Assembly (NCBI GenBank): GCA_024232295.1
Contig: JAAEPT010000123.1
Location: 24,487-88,486 of the forward strand
DNA: 64,000 nt
Reading direction: 5' to 3'
Origin: Cytophagales bacterium
GTDB taxonomy: Bacteria > Bacteroidota > Bacteroidia > Cytophagales > JAAEPT01
Of the stretch, positions 1 to 9,840 are shown in pieces (position 1 is the first letter of the stretch; the number at the start of each line of letters is the position of its first letter). Position numbers and translations under genes: made by a program. The notes beneath the pieces are model-generated. The model was not told the DNA's origin, did no database searches, and saw only the letters and a list, made by a program, of their open reading frames with translations.

Positions 1-1805
1 TTTTCCTCAATATCCGTATTTGTGTCTCCAAAGTCCCAAGCATAACTAATAATGTTTTCTCCAGTTGTGGTATTTTCAAATTCATGATCTTCATTTAGAC
101 AAACATCAGAGACATTGAAATCTGTTTTTGGTCCTGGAATAATATTTAGATTTTTTGTAGTTGTATCACTACAACCAATGATTGAAGCAATAAGCTTGAT
201 ATCAAAAGTCCCATTATCTGTATAAGAAATAATTGTGTCCTCTGCAGTAGAGAAGATTGTATCATTGACTAACCAATTCCATTCAACAACTCCTTCTATG
301 TTATTTTCACTACTATTACTTAAACTTAACTGTTGGTTGGTACATGTTAGGTTTGGGAAGGTAAAGTTGGCTATAGGAGCTTCATAAGATGAAATATTAG
401 TTGAGATAGTATTTTTACATCCATCAATGTCAAAAGTAGTTAGAGAGATAGCAAAGGTATCCAACCCAGGTAATGTTGTAGAAGCAATTTCTGTGGTGTA
501 TGTCTCATTTAGCTTATCTATGTTCCAATACCAACTCGTAATTTCTTTATCAGCATTAGGGATAATATCAACAGGTACATCTGTACAATAATACAATGGC
601 ATGTTAATATTAGGTACAGAATCAGAAGAGAATGATACTATTTCATTAACATAAGTGGTCAATCCATTAGCGTCTGTTGCTTTAAGGGAAATATATTGTT
701 GATCAAAATCTGAATAAGCTACTGAATCTAGTTCAAAAACTGATTTGTATTGGTTGGGATTACAATTACCATTAATTTTTAACTTATTTAATTGATTTTC
801 TTCTGTATCAATCATCAACAGATTCCAGTCTCCATTTCTTTTGATGGCTGAAAGATTGAACAGTTTATCTGCTGTTGTGAAATCTAGTAGTCTAGTATGT
901 TCTGTCTCTAATTCACTATTGGTTGAAAAATCATTTACAAATTTAATGCGATGTACTGTTGTATTAGTTGTGACGAGAGCATAAAGCTGTCCAAACTCTT
1001 CTACAATTTCAAAGCTTCTTGTTTGTGAACCAAATGTAAAGGGTTGTAGGTCAATATCGTATTTGAGTGTAGGAGCATTTCTAAAAGAAGTTCCAAATTC
1101 TAGAATTACTAATTTTTGAGATAAATTCATTCCAGCAAAAAATAATTTTCCTTGATGTTGAAATACCTCTGCATGATAAATACTAGAGATAAAAGGGCTA
1201 ACATTATATTCTATAACTGAAGAAATACTGTCATCATCAATAGTTTCTCCTAAGTTCACAACATTCAATATATTATTTGTGAAATTACTAATAAAGACAA
1301 AAGTAGAATCTTGATATTTTATGATATCCATACCAGAAACAGGACCACCATCTCCAATACTTCCTCTCAATATTCTTCCGGTAGGATTACTAAGGTTTTC
1401 CAGATCTTGTCCAAAATCTAATAGTTGTAGTTGTCTTCTATCTGTACTATGTGTAATTCCATACCAACTATCGTTTTCATAGACAGTTTCTAAAGATGTT
1501 TTAATACCAGTTATTATTGTGCTGGAAGTGGATGAAATAGGGTTCAGTATAGAATCAAAAGTAATGGTGATTAATTGATCTTCATTATAACCTGTATATA
1601 AACCATAAGTAGTATCATTATGCTCAAAGTAACTGGTACCTAGGTATATATTTTCGGGAAGATTAATTAAGTTTTCTTCTAAAAGAGGATTTTTATTTTC
1701 TATTGTATTTGCACAAAAATCCCATTCATAAGTGATATTTTCATAAGGATTAGCCTGAACAATTACATTTTCTCCTTTACATACTATATTTGAAATAAAG
1801 ACATC
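1..1805 (-). repeat. Internal module 3 of giant gene (partial)
   Basis: Third copy, cut by the window edge. The propeller-like block (about 660-1720) matches copies 1 and 2 closely. The following PKD-like domains (1-640) are visibly more diverged, for example SWYWNIDK and YAWDFGDTNTD. This may mark the end of the near-identical array, or simply faster drift in this part. Confidence 0.8.
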
Positions 1806-4800
1806 ACTATAACAAGATAAGTATACAATATTTTTACTAGTTGTATCAATACAACCATTTCGATCTTCTGTAATTAATGTTACATCATAATTTTCACCAA
1901 TAAAGATGCTTTCAAGGAAGGAAGGGTTATTTCCTTTTAATGTATCGTCATTAACTAACCATGAATATTGAATGATTGAATCAGTAGCGGTTGATTGATC
2001 ATTGAAAAGGTTAGGAGTGTTTGGAAATCCATTTGAAACGCAAACATCTTTGAAATTAAAGTCTGCTACTGGAGACTTAAGTGTATTGATCGTTTTTTGA
2101 GTAGAGTCAACACATCCAAACTCTGATTCTACTTTAAGCAAAATATTATTTGAAGAGAGGTTTTCAAATATATATTGTGGATTTGGTGTATTATAGCTTT
2201 GATCTTCAATGATCCATGTATATTGTGTCACTTCACCATCTATAGAAGTGGAAGTATTTGTGAAATTGGTAAGTTGTTCACTACAACTAATTGCATTTGT
2301 GAAATCAGCTACAGGTAGATTATATATTTGAACTTCTTGAATTTTTGATGAAATACATCCATTAGATGTTGTCACTTCAAGAGATATTGTATAGGAATCA
2401 GGAGTTTCATATTTATGAATAGGATTTTCTAAAGAACTTATTGTTTCATCTCCAAAATTCCATGAATAATCTATTATTTCTTCGCCTACAGATGTGTTCT
2501 GGAATCTGTTGGTATCTCCTAAACATTCATTATTAAATACAAAATCAACAACAGCTCCTTCTAAATTGATTTCAATATTTTGCTGTAGACTATCTGCACA
2601 ACCATCTATGGATGCTTTTAGTTGAATATCAAAACTTCCTAGTTCTGAAAACTGAATTAAAGGATTTTGTTCAGAAGAAAATACCTCTCCATCTTGTTTC
2701 CATTCCCAAGAAACAATATTACTATCAAGTAAGCTACTTGTATTTTGTAAGTTAACTTCCTGATTCAAACAGGGTGTATTAGGAAGTGAAAATTCAATTT
2801 GTGGAGTGTTGTAAATAGGAACATCAAATATATTTGTACTTTTACAATTTGCCTCATCAATGGTTGTTAATGTGATTGAAAATGTATCTGCTTCAGGGAA
2901 TTGATAGCTCGGATTTTCAGAATTAGAGTTATTATTTTCATCAAAAGTCCAATACCAACTAGTAATTTCTTTTTTTGAATCAGTAGATAAAGAAGTGAGT
3001 GCATCAACACAATTTCCTTCTTGAATAAGATTAATATTAGTAATAGAATCAGAAGAAAATGAGACTGTATCATTAATGTAGCTAATTAATCCATTAGCAT
3101 CAGTTGCCTTTAATGAAATATATTGTTGCTGATCAAAAGTAGAATATAGTATTGAGTCTTGTGTTAAAGAAGATGTAAATTTTGTAGGAGTACAATTCCC
3201 ATTAATTTTTAAGTTATTCAATTGACTTGCTTCTGTATCAATCATAAAAAGATTCCAATTTCCATCTTTTTTGAGAGCAGAAAGATTAAATAGTGTACCT
3301 GCTGTTGGGAAGTTTAGAAGTCTGGTATGTTCTATTTGTAATTCACTATCAGTTGAAAAATCATTTGCAAATTTTACACGCTCTACTGTTGTATTAGTGG
3401 TAATAAGTGTATAAATCTGTCCAAATTCTTCAATAATCTCAAAACTTCTTGTTTGTAACCCTTGTGTGAAAGGTTGTAAATCGATATCATACTTTAGTAT
3501 TGGAGTATTCCTAAAAGAAGTTCCAAATTCCAGAATTACTATCTTTTGAGATAAGTTCATAGCAGCAAGAAATAGTTTTCCTTGATGTTGAAAGACTTCT
3601 GCATGATAAGTACCAGAGATAAAAGAACTAATATTGTATTCTCTAACTGATGGGATTTCATCATCATCAATTGTTTCTCCTAGGTTGATGATATTTAGTA
3701 AACCATTAGCGAAATTGGTGATAAGTACAAAAGTAGAATCTTTATACTTTATAATATCCATACTAGAAACAGCACCTCCATCTCCAGTGTTTCCTCTCAA
3801 TATCCTACTAGTAGGATTACTAAGGTTTTCTAGGTTTTGTCCAAAGTCTAATAATTGTAATTGTTTTCTATCTGTACTATGTGTAATTCCATACCAACGA
3901 TCGTTTTCATAAATAGTTTCCAAAGATGTTTTGATACCTGTTATGATTGTATTTGATGTTGATGAAATAGGATTAAGTGTGGAGTCAAAAGTAATTGTGA
4001 TTAGTTGATCTTCATTATAACCTGTATACAAACCATAGGTAGTTCCGTTATGTTCAAAGTAATTACTACCCAAGTATAGATTGTCAGGAACATCAGTTAG
4101 ATTTTCTTGGAATGAAGAAGAGTCTCCTCCAAGGACATTTGCACAAAAATCCCATTCATAGTTAATTCCTTCATAAGAGTTGCTTTGAACAACAATGTTT
4201 TCTCCCCTACATACAGTTTCTGAAATAAAAATATCACTATAACAAGATTGATATACAGTTTCTTTATTTATTGTGTCAGTACAATTATTTCTATCTTCTA
4301 TAACTAAAGTTATATCATAGTTTTCATCAATAATGATATTTTCAGTAAAGGAAGGGTTATTTCCTTTTAATGTATCATCACCAATTAACCAATAGTATTG
4401 GGTGATAGAATCTGCAGCTATTGATTGATTGTCAAATAAATTAGAATTAGTTGGGAAACCATTTGAGATACAAACATCTCTAAAGTTAAAATCTGCTATT
4501 GGAGATTGTAGAGTATTAATTGTCTTTTGAATAGAGTCAGTACAGCCAAACTCTGATTCTATTTTGAGCAAAACATTATTTGATGAGATATTTTCAAATG
4601 TGTACAATACATTTGTTGTATTATAGTTTTGGTCTTCAATATCCCATAAATATTGTGTGATTTCACCATCAATAGAAGTAGAAGTATTTGTAAATACAGT
4701 GGATTGTTCGCTACAACTGGCAGAATTTGTAAAATCAGCTATAGGTAAATTATATACCTGAACTTCTTGGACTTTTGAGGAAATACATCCATTAGATGTT

Positions 4801-6737
4801 GTTGCTTCAAGAGATACTGTATAAGTTCCTGTAAGATTGTATTTATGGATTGGGTTTTCTAGAGAACTTGTTGTTTCATCTCCAAAATTCCATGAATAAT
4901 CAATTATTTCTTCATCTACAGAAGTATTTTGAAATTTATTGGTATCTCCAAAACAAGTATTATTGAATTCAAAATCAACAATTGCTCCCTCTAAATTAAT
5001 TTCAATATTTTGCTGTAAGCTATCTGCACACCCATCAATGGATGCTTTTAGTTGAATATCAAAATTTCCTAATTCTGTAAATTGGATTAAAGGATTCTGT
5101 TCTACAGAAAATACTTCTCCATCTTTTTTCCATTCCCAAGAAATGATATTATCACCTAAGGTAGAAGTTGTATTTTGTAAATTAGTTTCTTGATTTAAGC
5201 AAGGTGCATCAGGAAGTAAAAAGCTAACTTCAGGAATGTTATAAATAGGAACATCAAATGTATTTGTACTTTTACAGTTTGTTTCATCAATAGTTGTTAA
5301 TGTGACTAAGAATGTATCTGTTTTAGGAAATTGATAGTTTGGATTTGCAGAGGTAGAATTATTGTTTTCATCAAAAGTCCAATACCAACTTATAATTTCT
5401 TTATTTGAGTTAGTAGATAAAGAAATAGGAGTATCAAGACAATTCCCCTCTTGCATTAAACCAATATTAGAAATAGAATCGGAAGAGAATGATACTGTAT
5501 CATTGACATAACTAGTCAGCCCATTAGTATCTGTCACTTTCAAGGAGATGTATTGTTGATCGAAATTGGAGTAAACTATTGAATCTTGTGCTAAAGAAGA
5601 TGTATACTTTGTAGGATTACAATCTCCATTAATTTTTAAGTTATTCAATTGATCTTTTTCTGTATCAATCATAAAAAGATTCCAATTTCCATTTTTTTTG
5701 ACAGCAGAGAGATTAAATAATGTACCTGCTGTTGAGAAATTTAGAAGTCTAGTATGTTCTGTTTGTAGTTCACCATCAGTTGAGAAATCATTTACAAATT
5801 TTACACGATGTACTGTTGTATTGGTTGTAATGAGTGCATATAGTTCTCCAAATTCTTCTACTATTTCAAAACTTCTTGTTTGTAATCCTTGAGTAAATGG
5901 TTGTAGGTTAACATCATATTTTAGGCTAGGGTCATTATTAAAAGAGTTTCCAAATTCTAAGATTACTAATTTTTGAGATAAATTCATGGCAGCAAGGAAT
6001 AACTTTCCTTGATGTTGAAATACTTCTGCATGATAAGTACCAGATATAAAAGAACTAATATTATACTCTTTGACCGATGAGATTTCGTCATCATCAATAG
6101 TTTCTCCTAAATTAATAATATTTAGTAAACCATTGGCAAAATTAGTAATGAATACAAAAGTAGAATCTTGATATTTCATAATATCCATACCAGAAAGTAC
6201 TCCTCCATCTCCAATATTTCCCCTCAGTATCCTACCAGTAGGGTTACTAAGGTTTTCTAAGTTTTGCCCAAAGTCTAATAATTGAAGTTGTCTTCTATCA
6301 GTACTATGTGTAATTCCATACCAACGACCATTTTCATAAACAGTCTCCAAAGATGTTTTAATACCTGTTATAATTGTATTTGAGGTTGATGAAATGGGGT
6401 TAAGTGTGGAATCGAAAGTAATTGTGATTAGTTGATTATCATTATAACCTGTATATAAACCGTAAGTAGTATCATTATGCTCGAAATAATTGCTACCTAA
6501 ATACAAATTATCAGGAACATCAATTAAGTTTTCTTCAAAAGAAAGTGAATCACCTTGAAGAACATTTGCACAAAAATCCCATTCATATTCAGCTTGTATG
6601 CGACTATTATTTTCGACTACAATATTTTCTCCTTTACAAACATTATCAGAAATGAATACATCATCAGGATTGATTTGCTGTGAAAAGGAGAGTAGGTTTA
6701 TTGATAATGAAAAAAGAATGAATAATAGTCTTTTCAT
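1..6737 (-). CDS. Giant secreted PKD/propeller repeat protein (3' end outside window)
   Basis: The frame is open from the ATG at 6737 to the window edge (at least 2245 codons). The ORF track lists no closed ORF for it, which fits a gene running off the edge. The N-terminus is a Sec signal peptide (MKRLLFILFSLSINLLSFSQ). The rest is a tandem array of 809-810-residue modules. Each opens with a Cys-containing block (CKGEN...YEWDFC), has a propeller-like stretch of about 330 residues (TYGLYTGYND, HSTDRRQLQLLDFG), then about five PKD-like domains with WxFGD-type cores such as YSWNFGDET. Such proteins in Bacteroidota are usually T9SS-exported adhesins, but the C-terminal sorting domain would lie outside the window. 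The start is 4 bp from the stop of the upstream glycosyltransferase. Function is inferred only; secretion is well supported. Confidence 0.9.
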   Translation of the reverse strand, partial: MKRLLFILFSLSINLLSFSQQINPDDVFISDNVCKGENIVVENNSRIQAEYEWDFCANVLQGDSLSFEENLIDVPDNLYLGSNYFEHNDTTYGLYTGYNDNQLITITFDSTLNPISSTSNTIITGIKTSLETVYENGRWYGITHSTDRRQLQLLDFGQNLENLSNPTGRILRGNIGDGGVLSGMDIMKYQDSTFVFITNFANGLLNIINLGETIDDDEISSVKEYNISSFISGTYHAEVFQHQGKLFLAAMNLSQKLVILEFGNSFNNDPSLKYDVNLQPFTQGLQTRSFEIVEEFGELYALITTNTTVHRVKFVNDFSTDGELQTEHTRLLNFSTAGTLFNLSAVKKNGNWNLFMIDTEKDQLNNLKINGDCNPTKYTSSLAQDSIVYSNFDQQYISLKVTDTNGLTSYVNDTVSFSSDSISNIGLMQEGNCLDTPISLSTNSNKEIISWYWTFDENNNSTSANPNYQFPKTDTFLVTLTTIDETNCKSTNTFDVPIYNIPEVSFLLPDAPCLNQETNLQNTTSTLGDNIISWEWKKDGEVFSVEQNPLIQFTELGNFDIQLKASIDGCADSLQQNIEINLEGAIVDFEFNNTCFGDTNKFQNTSVDEEIIDYSWNFGDETTSSLENPIHKYNLTGTYTVSLEATTSNGCISSKVQEVQVYNLPIADFTNSASCSEQSTVFTNTSTSIDGEITQYLWDIEDQNYNTTNVLYTFENISSNNVLLKIESEFGCTDSIQKTINTLQSPIADFNFRDVCISNGFPTNSNLFDNQSIAADSITQYYWLIGDDTLKGNNPSFTENIIIDENYDITLVIEDRNNCTDTINKETVYQSCYSDIFISETVCRGENIVVQSNSYEGINYEWDFCANVLGGDSSSFQENLTDVPDNLYLGSNYFEHNGTTYGLYTGYNEDQLITITFDSTLNPISSTSNTIITGIKTSLETIYENDRWYGITHSTDRKQLQLLDFGQNLENLSNPTSRILRGNTGDGGAVSSMDIIKYKDSTFVLITNFANGLLNIINLGETIDDDEIPSVREYNISSFISGTYHAEVFQHQGKLFLAAMNLSQKIVILEFGTSFRNTPILKYDIDLQPFTQGLQTRSFEIIEEFGQIYTLITTNTTVERVKFANDFSTDSELQIEHTRLLNFPTAGTLFNLSALKKDGNWNLFMIDTEASQLNNLKINGNCTPTKFTSSLTQDSILYSTFDQQQYISLKATDANGLISYINDTVSFSSDSITNINLIQEGNCVDALTSLSTDSKKEITSWYWTFDENNNSNSENPSYQFPEADTFSITLTTIDEANCKSTNIFDVPIYNTPQIEFSLPNTPCLNQEVNLQNTSSLLDSNIVSWEWKQDGEVFSSEQNPLIQFSELGSFDIQLKASIDGCADSLQQNIEINLEGAVVDFVFNNECLGDTNRFQNTSVGEEIIDYSWNFGDETISSLENPIHKYETPDSYTISLEVTTSNGCISSKIQEVQIYNLPVADFTNAISCSEQLTNFTNTSTSIDGEVTQYTWIIEDQSYNTPNPQYIFENLSSNNILLKVESEFGCVDSTQKTINTLKSPVADFNFKDVCVSNGFPNTPNLFNDQSTATDSIIQYSWLVNDDTLKGNNPSFLESIFIGENYDVTLITEDRNGCIDTTSKNIVYLSCYSDVFISNIVCKGENVIVQANPYENITYEWDFCANTIENKNPLLEENLINLPENIYLGTSYFEHNDTTYGLYTGYNEDQLITITFDSILNPISSTSSTIITGIKTSLETVYENDSWYGITHSTDRRQLQLLDFGQDLENLSNPTGRILRGSIGDGGPVSGMDIIKYQDSTFVFISNFTNNILNVVNLGETIDDDSISSVIEYNVSPFISSIYHAEVFQHQGKLFFAGMNLSQKLVILEFGTSFRNAPTLKYDIDLQPFTFGSQTRSFEIVEEFGQLYALVTTNTTVHRIKFVNDFSTNSELETEHTRLLDFTTADKLFNLSAIKRNGDWNLLMIDTEENQLNKLKINGNCNPNQYKSVFELDSVAYSDFDQQYISLKATDANGLTTYVNEIVSFSSDSVPNINMPLYYCTDVPVDIIPNADKEITSWYWNIDKLNETYTTEIASTTLPGLDTFAISLTTFDIDGCKNTISTNISSYEAPIANFTFPNLTCTNQQLSLSNSSENNIEGVVEWNWLVNDTIFSTAEDTIISYTDNGTFDIKLIASIIGCSDTTTKNLNIIPGPKTDFNVSDVCLNEDHEFENTTTGENIISYAWDFGDTNTDIEE
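1806..4235 (-). repeat. Internal module 2 of giant gene (2430 bp)
   Basis: Second copy, beginning DIFISETVCRGEN and ending where copy 3 begins DVFISNIVCKGEN. It has the same order of propeller-like block and PKD-like domains as copy 1, and is one codon longer. The reading frame is kept throughout. Confidence 0.9.
4236..6662 (-). repeat. Internal module 1 of giant gene (2427 bp)
   Basis: First copy of a long in-frame tandem repeat, from the DVFIS motif at residue 26 to the same motif of copy 2. Landmark strings recur at a fixed spacing: the segment encoding YEWDFCAN lies at about 6568 here and at 4141 in copy 2, 2427 bp apart. Sampled stretches match copy 2 at roughly 85 percent of bases by eye, with many differences at third positions. 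Confidence 0.9.
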
Positions 6738-6741
6738 AGTG

Positions 6742-7977
6742 TTAGTTGAGTATGTGTTTGTAAATGTCAGTGTATTTTTGAATACCTTTTTCTAAAGAAT
6801 AGTAAGTATATGCTTCTTTTTGTAAATGAGAAATATCAATATTCTCTAAGTATGTATCTAATTGACTAATGATTGTTTGATAAGCTGATTTTTCAAAATC
6901 TTTTACCAAAATACCTGATTGGCTATTTTCAATAATGAAGTCTGTATCCCCAACATTAGTATTTGCAATAACTGGTATTCCCATGGCCATGAGTTCGCCT
7001 TGTTTGGTTGGAGAGGAAGCCTTCTTTGAGAATAGAGGCTTGATAAAGAAGATACTTACACTACTTAAACTAATCAAGGTAGGAACATCTTGTCGTTTTC
7101 CTTGAATAATTTTGATATCAGCTAAATCTATATTTTTTGATTTGGCATTTCCCTCAATAAACTCTCTAGGTTCATTGCTAATAAACAAAAATTTAGCGTT
7201 TTGGTATTTGACCTTGAGTTCAATAAAGAAATCAAGCATTTCGTCCAACATATACCAAGTTCCTACAGATCCAAGGTAACTTATTACAAAATCATCATCA
7301 GATAAACCCAATTGTTTTTGAAATTGTTGACGGCTCGTTTCTTGAATGTTATCAATAGAAAAGTGATTGAGGTCAGCACAACAAGGAATTACTTCTATTG
7401 GAATTGGGTTATTTGTCACTTCTTTCCAAGTGTGAATTTCTTTCTTGGCATTCTCGGTTAATGAAACAGTATAATCTGCCTCTCTCAATAGTTCTTTTTC
7501 TTTCTTTTTAAAGTATTTATAGATTCTTCCAAAAACAGGGTTTTTAAGATTCCAAATATTGCCATCAATACGTTCATCTGCCCAAAAACCACGCATATCA
7601 AAAATCATTTTGATATCAAACTTCTTTTTCAGCCCTAAGCCTATGATTGCTGGAATATAACTACGACAATGAGCAATCTTAAAATCTCTTTCTTTGTGTA
7701 ATGCTATTGCATTTTTATTGATTTGGTAAATATCATATATGGTAGAGAGGACAGGAGGGGACTTGTGATAAACTACAGGTTGCCAATCAATACCACATTT
7801 TTCTAAAAGACTAGCAATTGTATTTTTATTTTCTTGATATTTTTCAGGTTTTTCACAACTTAGTAAAGTCACTTTATAACCATTTTCAGATAATCCTTTT
7901 AGGTAAGGAATTACTTGAGACTGTCCTAGTGGATCAGTCATTCCATCATAAGAAATAAAAATTGTATTGATTGCCAT
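6742..7977 (-). CDS. Glycosyltransferase, GT4-like (GT-B fold)
   Basis: 411-residue cytoplasmic glycosyltransferase expected to add one sugar to the growing glycan. The N-terminal half opens with the acceptor-domain pattern FISYDGMTDPLGQSQ, common in WbuB-like GT4 enzymes. The C-terminal half has the nucleotide-sugar site pattern KQGELMAMGIPVIAN. No membrane segment or signal peptide is seen. It starts 2 bp after the stop of asnB and ends 4 bp before the giant repeat gene, so all three are probably co-transcribed. Donor and acceptor cannot be read from the sequence. Confidence 0.88.
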   Translation of the reverse strand: MAINTIFISYDGMTDPLGQSQVIPYLKGLSENGYKVTLLSCEKPEKYQENKNTIASLLEKCGIDWQPVVYHKSPPVLSTIYDIYQINKNAIALHKERDFKIAHCRSYIPAIIGLGLKKKFDIKMIFDMRGFWADERIDGNIWNLKNPVFGRIYKYFKKKEKELLREADYTVSLTENAKKEIHTWKEVTNNPIPIEVIPCCADLNHFSIDNIQETSRQQFQKQLGLSDDDFVISYLGSVGTWYMLDEMLDFFIELKVKYQNAKFLFISNEPREFIEGNAKSKNIDLADIKIIQGKRQDVPTLISLSSVSIFFIKPLFSKKASSPTKQGELMAMGIPVIANTNVGDTDFIIENSQSGILVKDFEKSAYQTIISQLDTYLENIDISHLQKEAYTYYSLEKGIQKYTDIYKHILN

Positions 7978-7979
7978 AA

Positions 7980-9836
7980 CTATTTATTCTCTTTTAACCA
8001 TTTGTGAAGAAGTAGCATAACCCATATGCGATTGTATAAGAAATCTTCTCCATTTCTAAAGCGTTTCACTAATTGTTGCACTTGTTTATTTTCTAAAATA
8101 CCAAATTCTTCAATGATATTGGTATTCAGATAATTATCAATTAGATAAGCTAAATCACTTTTTAACCATTTTGCCAATGGGATTGAAAAGCCTCTTTTTT
8201 CTCTTTCAAATAACGATCTAGGCAATTTGGAAAATAATACTTCTTGTAACAAATACTTCCTAACTGCTCCTTTTTTTTTCAAGTTTGGGTGGATATTGAG
8301 GGCTAATTCAATAATCCTGTAATCTAATAAAGGAACTCTACATTCCAAACTATATTTCATAGAAGCACGATCAACTTTTACTAACAAATCATCTTGTAGA
8401 TAATAGTTGAGATCAAATAGTGCTTGTGATTCTGCAGAAGATAATTTTCTATGAAGTTTTTCTTCCTCTGTATAATTGAAGAATGAAATAGGTTTCTTTA
8501 GTAATGATGATAGTTCTTTGTTAGAGAATAAGTATTGTTCTTGTGAGAAGATATGATTGTGAATGTTTTCATGCTTTGATTTACTGAAAACTTGTCCAGC
8601 ACGTTTCATTCGTTGATTTCCAAATGTTTGTAACCCCCAACCAATTGTATTTTTTAGTGGACTAATAAAAGGTTTTTCTAATCGTTCAGCCCAGTCATAC
8701 ATTCCATATCCATGGAATAATTCATCACCTCCATCACCTGTCAAAATCATGGTGACTTCTTGCTTTGCCAAAGAGGATACTAACATTGTAGGGATGGCAG
8801 AAGAGTCAGCATAAGGCTCATCATAACTCTCTAAAATACTTTCGAAAAGAGGTAAAGCCTTTTTCTCTGAAAGAATAAATTCATGATGGTTTGTACCTAA
8901 TTTTTGGGCAATTTGTTTAGCATATTGACTTTCATCATGTGTGTTCTCTTCAAAACCAATACTAAATGTATTTAAAGGTTTTTCAGTAAATTGTGAAGCA
9001 GTCGCAGTCACTAGAGAAGAGTCAATTCCTCCACTCAAAAATGTTCCAAATGGAACATCACTAATCATACGTGATTTAACAGAACTCTCAATTAAATTAT
9101 TTAGTGATTGAAAAGCTTGTTTCTCATCACTAATACTATGTGCTTGAATTTTATCTTCTAGTTTCCAGTATTTTTTTATGTCTAACTGAATGTTACCATT
9201 CATTAGTTTTACTTTGGCATAACTTCCAGAAGGAAATTTATGAACATTATTGTAGATTGTTTGAGGAACAGGAATGTAGCCTAAGTGGAGGAAAGAAGCA
9301 ATTGCTTCTTGATTGATTGAGAGAGAAGAAAAAACACTTTTGATTGACTTAAGTTCAGAACCAAAAACAAATTCATTATCACTCAAATAATAAAAGATGG
9401 GTTTAATTCCGATACGATCTCTAAAAATATATAAGACTTCCTCTTGTTTGTCCCAAATAGAAATCGCAAACATTCCATTTAGTTTGGATACAAACTTTTC
9501 TCCCCACAAAGCAAAAGCTTCTAAAATCACTTCTGTATCTGAAGTTGTTTGAAAACTTACATTTTTCTCTTTTAAAATTTCTGCTTTAATTTCATTAAAG
9601 TTGTAAACTTCACCATTATAAGCAATTATAAAGCGATTACATTCAGAATATAGTGGTTGGTTTGCTGAATCTGATAAATCTAAGATACTTAACCTTCTAT
9701 GACCTAACCCTATATTTTGATTGTCTTCGAAAAAAAAACCACTTGCATTAGGTCCACGATGAACAATACAATTAGTCATTTTTTCTAATTCTTTCTGTTC
9801 TTTAGAAGCACTTAAAAAGCCAGTAATTCCACACAT
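7980..9836 (-). CDS. asnB: Asparagine synthase-type glutamine amidotransferase (copy 1)
   Basis: 618-residue AsnB-family enzyme with an N-terminal class II glutaminase domain (catalytic Cys2 in MCGITGF, residues 2 to about 190) and a C-terminal ATP-pyrophosphatase domain (LSGGIDSS near residue 270, LTGDGGDELF). Ammonia from glutamine is passed to an adenylated carboxylate. In housekeeping use the product is asparagine. In glycan clusters, relatives such as WbpS amidate uronic acids, and that role is likely here because a second copy lies in the same cluster. Neighbours are 2-4 bp away on both sides. Which copy, if either, makes asparagine is undecided. Confidence 0.9.
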   Translation of the reverse strand: MCGITGFLSASKEQKELEKMTNCIVHRGPNASGFFFEDNQNIGLGHRRLSILDLSDSANQPLYSECNRFIIAYNGEVYNFNEIKAEILKEKNVSFQTTSDTEVILEAFALWGEKFVSKLNGMFAISIWDKQEEVLYIFRDRIGIKPIFYYLSDNEFVFGSELKSIKSVFSSLSINQEAIASFLHLGYIPVPQTIYNNVHKFPSGSYAKVKLMNGNIQLDIKKYWKLEDKIQAHSISDEKQAFQSLNNLIESSVKSRMISDVPFGTFLSGGIDSSLVTATASQFTEKPLNTFSIGFEENTHDESQYAKQIAQKLGTNHHEFILSEKKALPLFESILESYDEPYADSSAIPTMLVSSLAKQEVTMILTGDGGDELFHGYGMYDWAERLEKPFISPLKNTIGWGLQTFGNQRMKRAGQVFSKSKHENIHNHIFSQEQYLFSNKELSSLLKKPISFFNYTEEEKLHRKLSSAESQALFDLNYYLQDDLLVKVDRASMKYSLECRVPLLDYRIIELALNIHPNLKKKGAVRKYLLQEVLFSKLPRSLFEREKRGFSIPLAKWLKSDLAYLIDNYLNTNIIEEFGILENKQVQQLVKRFRNGEDFLYNRIWVMLLLHKWLKENK

Positions 9837-9840
9837 ATTC

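Noticed and set aside
2867-3073. 68-aa minus ORF and plus-strand ORFs at 3634, 5698 and 6598 inside the giant gene
   Set aside because: They lie in other frames of the repeat gene and show low-complexity or antisense composition without family features.
1-6737. Repeated DNA taken as CRISPR, transposon copies or assembly duplication
   Set aside because: The repeat unit is 2.43 kb, stays in frame and carries scattered, mostly third-position differences between copies; no spacers or transposase are present.
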